A stretch of DNA of 64,000 nucleotides from Bin34 sp963422415 (GCA_963422415.1 OY729430.1:620001-684000); one strand, 5' to 3'; numbered from the stretch's first letter, positions 43,086 through 55,730 are shown. The notes: generated from the letters alone by a model not told the origin. Numbers and translations: made by a program.

Positions 43086-45047
43086 ATGGCCACTTCTCTC
43101 TTGGATCTGCCCACCGACACCTATGATTCCGAGGACATCGAAGTCTTGGAGGGGCTGGAGCCGGTGCGGAAACGCCCCGGAATGTATATAGGTGGCACCG
43201 GGCAGCAAGGTCTGCACCACCTAGTCTACGAGGTCGTAGACAACGCGGTGGACGAGGCGATGCAAGGTTGCTGCGACCGCATCGACATCACCCTGCATGA
43301 AGACGAAAGTGTCTCCGTGCAGGACAACGGCCGCGGCATCCCGGTGCGTGTCCACGCCAAGGAAGGCATCTCCGCCTTGACCGTGGTCATGACCAAGTTG
43401 CATGCCGGCGGCAAGTTCGGGGCCGAAGATGGCGGGTACAAGGTCTCTGGAGGCCTGCATGGCGTGGGCGTAAGCGCGGTCAATGCCCTCAGCGCCTGGA
43501 TGGAGACTGTGGTGTATCGCGACGGCAAGGTCTACCGTCAGAGATTCGAGACCGGCGATCCCGTCACGGAAGTCGAGGAAACTGGCGTGTGTCCCGTTGA
43601 ACAGACGGGTACGCGGCAGACTTTTCTGCGGGACATTTCCATCTTCGACGAGGGTGTGGTCTTCAACACCGCGGATCTAGTCAACCGATTCCGGGAGATG
43701 GCGTTCCTGAATCGTGGCGTGATCATCTCCTTCAAGGACGAGAGACCCGCCAGCCCGGAAGACGTCACTTTCTATTTTGAAGGTGGAGTGGCCACTTTTG
43801 TGCGGTATCTGAATCGCTTCCGGCGGGTTCTGCATCCGCCCATCCACATTCAGCGCACGATAGACCAGACCGAGGTGGAAGTGGGTCTGCAATACACGGA
43901 AGGGGCGCAGGATGTCACGTATGCCTTTGCCAACACCATAATCAACCAGGATGGCGGTTCCCATCTCACCGGACTGCGCAAGGCCTTGACGCGGCAGTTG
44001 AACGACTATGCCCGCAAGAACAAGCTCCTCAAGGATGGCGCGGACAATTTCAGTGGAGACGACACGCGCGAGGGGTTGACGGCCGTCGTCAGCGTCAAGG
44101 TGCCGGAACCTCAGTTCGAAGGACAAAACAAGCTGAAGCTCCTCAACCAGGAAGTCGGTGGACAGGTGGAAAACGCCGTGGCCGAAGCCCTCGGCATGTG
44201 GATGGCGGAACACAAGGCAGAGGCGCGTCTGCTCATAGCCAAGTGCCTGACCTCCTTTGAAGCCCGCGTCGCGGCCCGCAAGGCCCGCGAACTGGTGCGC
44301 CGCAAGGGACTGCTGGACAACATGACCCTGCCGGGCAAACTGGCGGACTGCTCCAGCCGCAAGCCGGAAGAATCAGAATTGTATCTGGTGGAGGGCGACA
44401 GTGCCGGCGGTTCCGCCAAGCAGGGCCGAGATCGCCAGTTCCAAGCCATCCTGCCGCTGCGCGGCAAGATCCTGAACGTGGAGAAGACCAGTCTCAGTCG
44501 GGCCTTGGAAAACAAGGAAATCCAAGCCTTGATCAAGGCCATGGGCACCGGTATCGGCAGTGAATTCGATGTCAAGGGCCTGCGCTACCACCGCATCATC
44601 ATCATGACGGATGCAGACGTGGACGGCGCCCATATTCGCACCTTGCTGTTGACTCTCTTCTACCGGTATATGAAGCCCCTCATCGACGACGGGTATCTGT
44701 ACATTGCGCAACCTCCGCTCTACAAGGTCAAGGTGCGCGAAAAGAAGAACGGCAAGATCCGCAACACCAGTCAATACGTGTACAACGAACGCGAACTGGA
44801 AAGGATGCAACGGCAGGCGGGAGTCGAGAATGTAATGCTGGAGCAACGGTACAAGGGACTGGGCGAAATGAACGCGGACCAGCTGTGGGCCACCACCATG
44901 GATCCCGAGATCCGCACCCTGCTCAAGGTCACTGTGGACGACTCGGACCATGCGGACCGGCTGTTCACGGATCTGATGGGCTCCGACGTAGAGCCGCGGC
45001 GGCAGTTCATTCAGAACCACTCCACCCAAGCCAATACGGATTTCTAG
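43086..45047 (+). CDS. gyrB: DNA gyrase subunit B (type IIA topoisomerase ATPase subunit)
   Basis: A 653-aa ATPase/TOPRIM subunit. The GHKL ATPase shows VYEVVDNAVDEA, DNGRGIPV and GGLHGVGVSAVNAL. The TOPRIM part shows LVEGDSAGGSAKQGRDR and MTDADVDGAHIRTLL, and the C-terminus has RYKGLGEMN. It lacks the large proteobacterial insert. GyrB is preferred over ParE by overall motif pattern, but the two are hard to separate and no gyrA/parC is in the window. The ATG at 43086 is four bases after the upstream stop. It converges with the sigma-factor genes. Confidence 0.92.
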   Translation: MATSLLDLPTDTYDSEDIEVLEGLEPVRKRPGMYIGGTGQQGLHHLVYEVVDNAVDEAMQGCCDRIDITLHEDESVSVQDNGRGIPVRVHAKEGISALTVVMTKLHAGGKFGAEDGGYKVSGGLHGVGVSAVNALSAWMETVVYRDGKVYRQRFETGDPVTEVEETGVCPVEQTGTRQTFLRDISIFDEGVVFNTADLVNRFREMAFLNRGVIISFKDERPASPEDVTFYFEGGVATFVRYLNRFRRVLHPPIHIQRTIDQTEVEVGLQYTEGAQDVTYAFANTIINQDGGSHLTGLRKALTRQLNDYARKNKLLKDGADNFSGDDTREGLTAVVSVKVPEPQFEGQNKLKLLNQEVGGQVENAVAEALGMWMAEHKAEARLLIAKCLTSFEARVAARKARELVRRKGLLDNMTLPGKLADCSSRKPEESELYLVEGDSAGGSAKQGRDRQFQAILPLRGKILNVEKTSLSRALENKEIQALIKAMGTGIGSEFDVKGLRYHRIIIMTDADVDGAHIRTLLLTLFYRYMKPLIDDGYLYIAQPPLYKVKVREKKNGKIRNTSQYVYNERELERMQRQAGVENVMLEQRYKGLGEMNADQLWATTMDPEIRTLLKVTVDDSDHADRLFTDLMGSDVEPRRQFIQNHSTQANTDF

Positions 45048-45089
45048 GACGCCGCCCAGACCCCAGCCGCGAGATACAGTTGAACTTCG

Positions 45090-46283
<1,194 letters not shown>

Positions 46284-46342
46284 GGCTGACTCCTCTTTTT
46301 TCCCTATGCGTCCCTACCAGGTGGGACACAGGGCTTTCTTCT

Positions 46343-47532
<1,190 letters not shown>

Positions 47533-47545
<13 letters not shown>

Positions 47546-48519
47546 TTCGCTCTCGCTCCTTGTTCCTGATCACTCTCACTGTGCAATACGCTCTTGAAAT
47601 CCCATATGCCAGCCTCTTGGCGATAGACCGTTTCACATTCCATACAGGTCAGCGCCGTGGCCGCGGACTGCATCAGCGTCGCTGTCCGACAGAGTGGGCA
47701 CTGCAGCCAGTCTCCCGCCGGGGTGTCGGGGCCTGAAGGGGACACCGGAGCCTGGCGCGACCCTTGCTTGCGGATCTGCAAAAAGACGCTGGGGCCCAAG
47801 GGATACTTCCCTCCGGGGCGAAAGAGCAGACTGTCGACCTGCGCCAACCAAGCGGTCGGCACCAGCCTCTTCAACGCAGGCAGCCGCAAATGGGAAACAC
47901 TGTACGTGGTCTCGCACCGGAGCTGGGTCAATCTCAATTGCTCCTGCATCCACAACGGGTGGAAGTTGAAATGCATCTTGGCGAATTCCACCGGTTCCGG
48001 GTCGTAGGGAGACCAAGCCTGTCCGCGCCACACATGACGCAGCATAGACTTGAGATTGCGCTTGTTGGCGAACTCGAGAATGGCCGTGCCCCCAGTCTGC
48101 AAGACGCGGTCTATTTCCCGCAGGGCCGAGAGACTCTCGGCCAGGTGGTGCATGACCCGCACCATGACCACGGCCTCCATGCTATGGGCGACAAAGGGCA
48201 TGGCATACACGCTGCCCGCCACAAAGACAAAGCGGGAATCGTGGCCCCACTGTTCCACGGCCTGTGTCAGCATGGAGCGGCTGTAGTCAAACAGAACTAT
48301 TTGTTCGTATCGGTGATATTCATTGGCAAGGCGACCAAAGCCTGCCCCCAAGTCCACAACCCTGCTGCCGGCGGCCGGCAGCAGGTCCTGCAATGCCAGC
48401 CGCTCTGTCGCATCTTCGTACTGTCGATTGGTCTTCTGCCAGAAAGTCGTGCGGTAGGTACTCTGCTCGTAATCAATGACGCGCACCGGGGTGGGTTTCC
48501 GTTCCTGACACAACGCCAT
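47533..48519 (-). CDS. SAM-dependent methyltransferase with C-terminal zinc-ribbon
   Basis: A 328-aa class I methyltransferase: VVDLGAGFGRLANEY (SAM motif I, about 55-69), an acidic end of strand 2 (VLFDYSRSML), and VMVRVMHHLAE with GGTAILEFANK later. The last 60 residues hold a Trm112-like zinc-ribbon (CPLC...CMEC) with the LTCMECETVYRQEAGIWDF pattern, fused in the same chain. The substrate is unknown; the fold is that of small-molecule, ubiquinone-type or tRNA enzymes. It is the first gene of a unit with the two sigma genes. Confidence 0.82.
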
Positions 48520-48979
48520 TCTGTCGCCAACCTTTCAGCCAAGCCGTAATACATCCACGCCCGCGGCTACAAGCGTCGCCGCATTAGTGTAGACAATTAA
48601 GAGCGAATTTGTTTTCTATGATTGACAAGGGAGCGCGTGACGATATCCGCGACGAAATCCCGAGGACGCCGACCATTCGTCTGGGGAGCTGGCAAGGGCA
48701 AGGAGAAAGCCCCGGCAGCGCCGGGATTGGGCCGCCCAAGGCGGAAGGCCCAAGAACAACCGGGCCAGGCCGTAGATTGCAGATGTACACGGGCCAACGG
48801 GCCGATCAAGAGAACAAAGAAGGCGCTCACGCTCGGAGATTGAGATGATGAGCTTGTGATCTCACAGTCGCCAAGGATACACTGCAACCGAGGCCGTCTT
48901 GCCAGACTTCGTGCGCGCGGCATGGCAACAGGCATCCATCCAACACTTGAATTCCAGATCCCTTTCCTCAGGAGCTGAG
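48520..48979. other. Intergenic region with GC-rich inverted repeats
   Basis: No coding frame is convincing; a basic 73-codon frame at 48622 lacks a ribosome site. Inverted repeats CCCGGCAGCGCCGGG near 48710 and GGGCC...GGCCC at 48729-48751 could fold in RNA. The region should also hold the promoter of the minus-strand methyltransferase/sigma unit. Confidence 0.4.
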
Positions 48980-50473
48980 ATGTCCACTGCACCCAACAAG
49001 AGAATCGCGATTGGCGGTCTGCTGCACGAGACCCATGGCTTTGCACCAACTCCAACGGACTTGGCCGCTTTCCAAGAGACCTGGTACGCCGGAAAAGCGC
49101 TGGTGGCCGCCCTAGAGGGTACGCGCTCGTGCTTGGGAGGTATGATCGAGGGCCTAGGGAGAGAACACTGGCAACTCCTGCCGACATTCTATGCAGCGGC
49201 GATGCCAGCTGGCATTGTCACGACCGAAGCCTACAAGACGCTGCTCGGCAGGCTGACTTCCAGTCTGGAGAATATTCTGCCCATAGACGGACTCCTCCTC
49301 CACCTGCACGGCGCCATGATGTCGGAGACTACATGGGATGCGGAAACAGACATTGCAGATCGTGTGCGCCGCATCGTAGGCCCGGACGTGCCGATCGTGA
49401 TGGTGCTGGACATGCACGGCAACGTCAATCCTGAGCTGGCTGTCCACGCGGATGTCCTCTTGGCATACGACACCAATCCCCACATCGATCTGTTCGCCCG
49501 AGGATTGGAAGCAGTTGCGATTCTAAAGGCTTGCCTGTGCGGCCAGATTCGTCCCGTTGTCGCGGTTCGTCATCCACGGCTCTTGCTGGCTCCCCAATGC
49601 ACTGACACAGACGAGTTGCCGTTGCAGGCTCTGCATGCCCGGGCCCGCGCACTGGAACGGGACGACAGGGTGATTGCCATCAGCATCTTGGGGGGATTCG
49701 CATACGCAGACACCCCATGGACCGGTCCCAGCGTCATCGTCGTCACCGATCGGGAAACCCGTCTGGCCGAGGAGCTGGCGGACGAATTGGACGCGCTGTT
49801 CATGTCTCACCAAGACACCGCCACGTTCAAGGGCCTGCCTCCCAGCCAAGCAGTCGAGCAAGCCCTGCAGTCGGTATCCGGACCGACCATCCTAGTGGAT
49901 TCGGCGGACAACATTGGCGGCGGCAGCCCCGGCGACGGCACGGAAGCTTTGCAGGCCATGCTGGCTGCCCGCGTCCAAGAGGGCACCGTGGCGCTTGCCG
50001 ATCCGGAAGCAGTCGCTCTCTGTCATGCAGCCGGCAAGGGGGCCCGGCTGACCTTGACGGTAGGAGCCAAAACGGACAGCTGGCATGGTCAGCCTGTCAC
50101 TGTCACCGGCAAAGTCATGGCCGTTTCCGACGGCATCTATCCCTGCGAGCTCCAAGAACACCATTTCGCCGCATTCTATGGCAACACCTTGAACATGGGC
50201 CCAACCGCCTGGATGCGCATTGAAGGCATCAACCTTGTGCTCAATACCCGCAAGACTCCGCCCTTTGATCTGGCGCAACTGCGCGGCATCGGCATCGAAC
50301 CTGAATCGCAGAAGATGATCGTGGTCAAGGCGGCGGTGGCCTATCGTACGGCCTATCTTCCCATCGCGGCGCATGTCATTGAAATGGATACGTCAGGCCT
50401 ATGCACCTCGAACCTGCACCGATTTCCTTATCAGCATCTCCGGCGTCCCGTTTATCCGCTGGATTCTCTTTGA
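48980..50473 (+). CDS. M81 family metallopeptidase (MlrC-like)
   Basis: A 497-aa protein of the M81 family, which includes MlrC of microcystin degradation. Probable metal ligands lie in LLHETHGFAP, LHLHGAMMSE, VLDMHGNVNP and YDTNPHID. The C-terminal MlrC domain shows VDSADNIGGGSPGDGTEAL and YPCELQEHHFAAFYGNTLNMGPTA. AGGAG five bases upstream fixes the ATG at 48980. No signal peptide is present. Most family members act on unknown small peptides or amides; the adjacent ABC importer on the other strand may or may not be linked. Confidence 0.88.
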   Translation: MSTAPNKRIAIGGLLHETHGFAPTPTDLAAFQETWYAGKALVAALEGTRSCLGGMIEGLGREHWQLLPTFYAAAMPAGIVTTEAYKTLLGRLTSSLENILPIDGLLLHLHGAMMSETTWDAETDIADRVRRIVGPDVPIVMVLDMHGNVNPELAVHADVLLAYDTNPHIDLFARGLEAVAILKACLCGQIRPVVAVRHPRLLLAPQCTDTDELPLQALHARARALERDDRVIAISILGGFAYADTPWTGPSVIVVTDRETRLAEELADELDALFMSHQDTATFKGLPPSQAVEQALQSVSGPTILVDSADNIGGGSPGDGTEALQAMLAARVQEGTVALADPEAVALCHAAGKGARLTLTVGAKTDSWHGQPVTVTGKVMAVSDGIYPCELQEHHFAAFYGNTLNMGPTAWMRIEGINLVLNTRKTPPFDLAQLRGIGIEPESQKMIVVKAAVAYRTAYLPIAAHVIEMDTSGLCTSNLHRFPYQHLRRPVYPLDSL

Positions 50474-50568
50474 ACGGGACGCACTTCCCGTCTTTGCAGC
50501 ACACGGCGAGAACCGCGCTCACGCCACTCCCGGGATGTCAAGGACGGGGGCCATCGGAGCCGCCAAGA

Positions 50569-51690
50569 TCAGCCTCGGATGCGTATATTCCGTTGATCTT
50601 CCTTGTTAAAAAAATGCACTTTCGTGTGACTGAACGATATCCGACCCCGTTCTCCCGCCTTGAACATCCGGTCGGGACCCGTGCTGACTGTGACTCGCTG
50701 TTCTCCTACGGCAACCACCAGCAGGTTCAGGGAGCCCATGGGTTCCACCACCGCCACCTGGCAGGGAACAGCGGTTTTTCCCGCCGGCGGCCCATACACG
50801 ATATCTTCCGGTCGAATGCCCAGCATGGCGGATCCTTGGAGCTGCTCCCGACGATCTGCCAGACCCATGTCGAACAGATCCCTTTCGGACAGCGAGAGCA
50901 CGGCCTCGGGCATGTTTTCCAAAAACACCTGCCAGCGCCCAGATTCGGCCTGCAGATGACAAGCGAGAAAATTCATCGTGGGACTTCCCAGAAATCCCGC
51001 TACAAACAGGTTGCGCGGATAGTTGTACACGTCCAGAGGGGTCCCCACCTGCTGTACCCGTCCTTGATTCATCACCACGACACGATGGCTCAGCGTCATG
51101 GCTTCGGCTTGATCATGCGTTACATAGAGCACGGTTCCTTGGATCCGCGCAAAGAGCAGTTTCAGTTCGGCTCGCATCTGCGTCCGCAGTTTGGCGTCCA
51201 GATTGCTGAGGGGTTCGTCCAACAGAAAAGCCTTGGGACTACGGACAATGGCTCGGCCGAGCGCAACCCGTTGCCGCTGGCCACCGCTCAGCTGTCTTGG
51301 CCTGCGATGCAGCAGGTGGGCAATCTCCAGCAATTGCGCGGTATCCTGCACGCGCCTCTCAATCTCCGCCTGCGGCATTTTGCGCACCTTCAGCCCGAAC
51401 CCGATGTTTTCCTTGACGGTCTTGTGCGGATACAAGGCATAGCTCTGAAACACCATGGCAAGGTCCCGTTTGCCGGGCGGCACTGCGTTCACGAGTTGAT
51501 CGTCAATGTAGATCTCGCCCGTGCTGGGATCATCCAGTCCGGCCGTCAAGTTCAGAGTGGTGGATTTCCCGCAGCCGCTAGGGCCCACCAGTGTGACAAA
51601 CTCCCTGTCTTCCACCGCCAGATTCAGATCCTCGAGGGCATGCACCGATCCAAAGCGCTTGCCGACATGACGATAACGGAGCTGGGCCAT
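50569..51690 (-). CDS. Sugar ABC transporter ATP-binding protein, UgpC/MalK type
   Basis: A 373-aa ATPase. Walker A GPSGCGKST, Q-loop FQSYALYPH, signature LSGGQRQRVALGRAIVR, Walker B FLLDEPLSNLDA and the switch His in THDQAEAM are all intact. The C-terminal OB-type regulatory domain (LGIRPEDI, VEPMGS) is that of the MalK/UgpC/MsmK group, whose members often serve several importers. It starts 11 bp after the second permease gene. It is the only such ATPase in the window, and the importer at 13468-16749 lacks one. Confidence 0.94.
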   Translation of the reverse strand: MAQLRYRHVGKRFGSVHALEDLNLAVEDREFVTLVGPSGCGKSTTLNLTAGLDDPSTGEIYIDDQLVNAVPPGKRDLAMVFQSYALYPHKTVKENIGFGLKVRKMPQAEIERRVQDTAQLLEIAHLLHRRPRQLSGGQRQRVALGRAIVRSPKAFLLDEPLSNLDAKLRTQMRAELKLLFARIQGTVLYVTHDQAEAMTLSHRVVVMNQGRVQQVGTPLDVYNYPRNLFVAGFLGSPTMNFLACHLQAESGRWQVFLENMPEAVLSLSERDLFDMGLADRREQLQGSAMLGIRPEDIVYGPPAGKTAVPCQVAVVEPMGSLNLLVVAVGEQRVTVSTGPDRMFKAGERGRISFSHTKVHFFNKEDQRNIRIRG

Positions 51691-51701
51691 GGCGGGGTGC
51701 G

Positions 51702-52556
51702 CTATTCCTTGACGGCGCCAAAGGTGAGGCCGCGTACCAGATAACGCTGGGTGAGACCGGCAAAGAGCATCACGGGACATATCATGAGGGAGGCAAGAGC
51801 CGACATCTCGCCCCAGCGCAGAAACTTGTCGGACATGTAGCCCGCGATCACGACTGGCAAGGTCTTGGCTGTGTGCGAGGTCAGCATGGACGCGTACAGG
51901 AATTCATTCCACGAAAAGATGAAGGTGAAGATGGCGGTGACGGCAATGCCCGGTAAGGCCAGCGGCATGGTAATCTGGCGAAAGCGCTGCCAAAGCGAAC
52001 AGCCGTCAATCATCGCCGCCTTGTCAATGGCATCCGGCAAGTCCTGAAAGAATCCCAGCATAAGCCAGATCACGAAAGGCAACGTGAACGCGGTATGGGT
52101 CAGGATGAGCGCTGCATGGGTGTCCGACAGATTCAAGTTGCGGATGATGACAAAATAGGGAATGGCCGTCGTGATCGGAGGAAAAATGCGCACAACCAAG
52201 ATCCAGATCATGATGACCTGGCGAATGCGGTAGGACAGGTAGAACTTGGAGAGAGCATAGGCCGCCATGGAACCCAACCAAACCCCCAAGCCTGTGCTGA
52301 CCAAGGCGACCAAGGCGCTGTTGAAAAAGAACCCGCCAATTCCCTCGACCCGCAACACATCCAGATAATTTCCCAGCGTGCCGCGCAGGGGCAGGATAAT
52401 CGGGGGCGAGACGATGGTGTCCACCTCGTACTTGAAGGAAGTCGTCACCAACCAATAGGCCGGAAAGGTCACGGCGACCAAGATGGCGGCCGTGGCCAGA
52501 TACAGCCCAAGCCGTCCTGCGCGACGTTGCAGAACATAGGGGCGTCGGGAAACCAT
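51702..52556 (-). CDS. Sugar ABC transporter permease, MalG type
   Basis: A 284-aa permease with six helices (first core LYLATAAILVAVTFPAYWLV) and the EAA loop DKAAMIDGCSLWQRFRQITMP. The ATG directly follows the upstream permease's TGA (TGAATG), indicating translational coupling. It pairs with the next gene to form the channel. Confidence 0.93.
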   Translation of the reverse strand: MVSRRPYVLQRRAGRLGLYLATAAILVAVTFPAYWLVTTSFKYEVDTIVSPPIILPLRGTLGNYLDVLRVEGIGGFFFNSALVALVSTGLGVWLGSMAAYALSKFYLSYRIRQVIMIWILVVRIFPPITTAIPYFVIIRNLNLSDTHAALILTHTAFTLPFVIWLMLGFFQDLPDAIDKAAMIDGCSLWQRFRQITMPLALPGIAVTAIFTFIFSWNEFLYASMLTSHTAKTLPVVIAGYMSDKFLRWGEMSALASLMICPVMLFAGLTQRYLVRGLTFGAVKE

Positions 52557-53507
52557 TCAGGCCACTTCGCGCCGTTCCCGGCCCTGTATTTCGCGGATGA
52601 AGAAAATGGCGACCAAAAAGATGAAAAGCAGAAACAGCCACGACATGGCGCTGGCCTTTCCAATCTGAAAGAACTGAAGGCCATTCTTGTAGATCAAGAT
52701 GGACAGCACCTCCGTGACGCGGCCGGGTCCCCCGAACGTCAGGGTGTAGATGACATCAAATATCCGGAAGGCATCCATAATGCGCAGGAGCAGGACCACC
52801 AAGATGACGGGTTTGAGCAGAGGCAAGGTGACTTCCCGGAAAATCTGCCAACCCGAAGCGCCGTCCACAAGGGCGGCCTTGTAGAAATCCAGTGGCAGCG
52901 ACTGAATACCCGCGGCCAGAATGAAGACGACCACCGGCAGTTGCTGCCATATCTCCACGGCGATTACGGCAGCCAGCGCCTGCTCTGGATTTCCGGTCCA
53001 GGTTTGAGCGGGAATGCCTACAAGGCGGATGAAATAGTTGAGTGCGCCGTAGGTGGAATGATACAGAGTGCGCCACAGTACGCCGGCCACGACCGGCGTC
53101 ATCATCAAGGGTATCAGCAGGAGGGTGCGAATCAGGCCTACCATGCGAATCCGGGTCGTCACCAGCAGGGCCAGCCCCAGCCCCAGCAGGAACTCGATGG
53201 TCACCGCCGTCCCGACAAAAAGCAGGGTGGTCTTCACGCTCGACTGAAAAACGGGATCCTGAAAAAGCCGGGTGTAGTTGCGAAGGCCTATGAAAAGCGG
53301 CTGACTATTGGGCACGCTCATGTTCCAAGAATAGAAGCTGAGCCGCAGACTGTAGAGCAAAGGGTATACGGAGGTCAGCAGGAGAAAGATCAGGGCGGGA
53401 CTGACAAACAGCCATGACACGATTCGTTCGCGTCGATGGTCCTGCACCACCACGGTGGATTCCGCATCGGAGCCTGCGACAGAAACGAGAGGACTGCGGT
53501 CAGGCAT
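52557..53507 (-). CDS. Sugar ABC transporter permease, MalF type
   Basis: A 316-aa permease with six helices beginning at IVSWLFVSPALIFLLLTSVY and the EAA loop YKAALVDGASGWQIFREVTLP. The ATG at 53507 is preferred; an in-frame GTG lies at 53528. It is the first gene of the permease-permease-ATPase unit and is divergent from the substrate-binding protein gene at 54119. Confidence 0.93.
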   Translation of the reverse strand: MPDRSPLVSVAGSDAESTVVVQDHRRERIVSWLFVSPALIFLLLTSVYPLLYSLRLSFYSWNMSVPNSQPLFIGLRNYTRLFQDPVFQSSVKTTLLFVGTAVTIEFLLGLGLALLVTTRIRMVGLIRTLLLIPLMMTPVVAGVLWRTLYHSTYGALNYFIRLVGIPAQTWTGNPEQALAAVIAVEIWQQLPVVVFILAAGIQSLPLDFYKAALVDGASGWQIFREVTLPLLKPVILVVLLLRIMDAFRIFDVIYTLTFGGPGRVTEVLSILIYKNGLQFFQIGKASAMSWLFLLFIFLVAIFFIREIQGRERREVA

Positions 53508-54118
53508 GCCTATCAATCCCCTCGACACCTGCGTGCCCTGTGCATTCCGAAAGATGCATGCAAATACGGATTCCTCGCCACGGTTGCCTAGAAGAGCCCG
53601 GTCACAGACCGCACCGACTTCATCTTACAACACGACTCAAACTGGAAAAACTCGGTCGCCGAACCTGCCGTTGACCATCAGTGCGCGGATTCCCATCTGT
53701 CGGCAAATCGGGTTTTCGTAACTGGTATCCTGTAGTCAGGAAGAGTTGCAATGCATGGACACGGCCGCCCTTGAGGGTCTGCCTTGCCCACCGGGGCGCG
53801 TTGCCGGCTCGGGATCGAAGTGTCCATTTTCAGATGGTTTTCTTTCAAGTCTGTCTTGGCTGCACTGGGCCGTCTCTGCCGGATCCGTTGGCGCGGCTTT
53901 CAGCGCCGATGTGCCTTCTGTTCAACCGGCGGCCCTTTTCACAATTCCTGAATTCAGATACAATTTGTCCATCAAGGGCAGCCTGCGTTCTTCAACTCCC
54001 ACTTCCCAAGATGAAAAAGTCCGACGCCGATGGGTCGGGCGACACGCCTGCCGTTGCGGCCGACATACCCTCTTCACAGTATCTTGGCCCATGATTTCAC
54101 TACAAGGAAACAGCTACC
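53508..54118. other. Divergent regulatory region of the second sugar importer
   Basis: About 600 bp lie between the permease unit and the binding-protein gene, with no supported coding frame. It should hold both promoters; one plus-strand candidate is given separately. No clear operator palindrome was found. Confidence 0.45.
53936..53964 (+). promoter_or_regulatory. Candidate promoter of the second substrate-binding protein gene
   Basis: TTTTCA (53936-53941), a 17-bp spacer and TACAAT (53959-53964) match sigma-70 elements at four and five of six positions. The start would lie about 150 bp before the gene. Confidence 0.35.
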
Positions 54119-55462
54119 ATGAATCGACCTTACCGATACCATCGCCGAGACATTCTCAAGGCCCTCGGAACTCTGGGCGCCGGATCCCTGTTAGCCGCCT
54201 GCGGACCCACCGGCGTCCCTCCCGTGGCGGCCCCTGAGCCCGCGGCCGCCGAAAGCGCTTCCAGTGGCAAGAAATACGACGGTGTAACTCTGCGCATGCT
54301 GACCCAGGCCGGCACGGACTACGAACCTGCCTTCCGGGCTTGGTCTGAACTCTTTACCGCCGAAACGGGCGCTCAGGTCGAGTTTGATTTCGCACCATGG
54401 GAAACCCTTATGCCCAAAGTCCAGGCGGATCTGGCATCGGGCTCCCCTCAGTTTGACCTCTTTTGCAACGATATTGAATTTCAGTACACCATCTGGCCGG
54501 AGCTGGAGCCGATCAACGACTTTCTGACCGAAAGCGGTTATGATATGGACGGCTTCTTCGATCCCGTCTATCGCTATGGAGAGGGCATTGCCGGCCATAC
54601 CGGGATCCGCTATGGCTTGCCGGTTGTAAGCGGGGTTTCGGTGCTCTTCTACCGTACAGACCTGATAGATGTCTTTCCCACCACCTGGACAGACTACGAT
54701 GCCCTGCTGGACGCCCATACCGACGGTTCCATGCATGGTCTCTCTTTCGCCGGTGTGCCGGCGCAGCTGGTCAAGCTCTTCCTGGCCCGCTACTGGGCCC
54801 AAGGCGCCCCCCTGCTGACACCAGACTGGCAGCCCTTGATAAACGGCGAAGGAGGGGTGGCCGCGCTGTCCCTGCTGAAGAAACACATGATGGACTACGC
54901 GCCTCCGGGCCTGCTGGCGTGGGACAATCCCGACGCTGCCAATGCGTTTCTAGCGGGGGACGTGGCTGTCAACGAAGGCTGGGCCGGCTTCATCCTGCCT
55001 GCCTTGGACGACCCGGAGAAATCCAAGGTGGTGGGCAACTGGGCCATTGCACCTTACCCGGAAGGCGGTACGGGCAACTTTGTGCAGCACAACATCGTGA
55101 TGATGAAGACGTCAGCGCACAAGGAGGCCGCATTCGATCTGATGGCGGCGCTCAGCAACCCCCAGCGGGCCAAGGAGGGCATGCTCGACTTTGGCATGAC
55201 GGCGGCTCGCAAGAGCGTTTTCAGCGACCCCGACGTGATTGCCGCCAAGCCCTATATGCCCGACTATGGCGAAGTCCTGAGCCGTGGACGTCCGTTCACG
55301 CCTGGTGTGCCCCAGTGGCTCGAGATGTTCATTGGACTGGCGGAGGGTGCATCGGCCGCACTGTCGGATCAGGCTACGCCCCAAGAGGCTTTGGATCGGG
55401 TAGCCGAGGGTTGGATTGAGCTCCTGGCCCAAAATCCTCTCGATTTCGAGTATCAGGAATAA
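54119..55462 (+). CDS. Extracellular solute (sugar)-binding lipoprotein of the second ABC importer
   Basis: A 447-aa family 1 solute-binding protein. A Tat-like signal (HRRDILKALG, Arg9-Arg10) and lipobox LLAAC (Cys28) predict a lipid-anchored exported protein. A Pro/Ala/Ser-rich tether (about 29-48) precedes the binding domain, which has the sugar-binding composition (WETLMPKVQADLASGSPQFD and later segments). It is divergent from the permeases and ATPase it probably serves. It is followed at once by a long perfect palindrome at 55482-55517. Confidence 0.92.
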   Translation: MNRPYRYHRRDILKALGTLGAGSLLAACGPTGVPPVAAPEPAAAESASSGKKYDGVTLRMLTQAGTDYEPAFRAWSELFTAETGAQVEFDFAPWETLMPKVQADLASGSPQFDLFCNDIEFQYTIWPELEPINDFLTESGYDMDGFFDPVYRYGEGIAGHTGIRYGLPVVSGVSVLFYRTDLIDVFPTTWTDYDALLDAHTDGSMHGLSFAGVPAQLVKLFLARYWAQGAPLLTPDWQPLINGEGGVAALSLLKKHMMDYAPPGLLAWDNPDAANAFLAGDVAVNEGWAGFILPALDDPEKSKVVGNWAIAPYPEGGTGNFVQHNIVMMKTSAHKEAAFDLMAALSNPQRAKEGMLDFGMTAARKSVFSDPDVIAAKPYMPDYGEVLSRGRPFTPGVPQWLEMFIGLAEGASAALSDQATPQEALDRVAEGWIELLAQNPLDFEYQE

Positions 55463-55481
55463 CGCGGCCGATATCCCGACG

Positions 55482-55517
55482 CCCTCCAGCTTAGGGGCAT
55501 GCCCCTAAGCTGGAGGG
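55482..55517. terminator. 36-bp perfect palindrome after the substrate-binding protein gene, probable terminator or repeat
   Basis: The 36 bases are perfectly self-complementary around a central CATG, giving a 16-bp stem (CCCTCCAGCTTAGGGG) with a 4-nt loop in RNA. It begins 20 bp after the stop codon at 55462. A T-run does not follow, so factor-independent termination is uncertain; it could also be a protein-binding site or an extragenic repeat. Confidence 0.55.
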
Positions 55518-55730
55518 GATAAAGGGGGTTGCCGCTTCCTCTGGCCGGAACAGCCTCCTCGCGCGCTGGAATTCCGCGGCTTCCGACCGAAAGCGCCCTG
55601 CGGCAGGCCTGGGCGACAGACCCTGTCGCCTAGGCAACCTCTCAAGGGATGGAAAGAAGGGCAATGGCTATACTTTCGGGGTCGTCGCGCCTACGCGACA
55701 TTGCGCTTGAAGCGAGAAGGCTGCACTTTC

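Noticed and set aside
48597..49187. Minus-strand 196-codon frame
   Set aside because: It overlaps the well-supported M81 peptidase start and has no recognisable feature.
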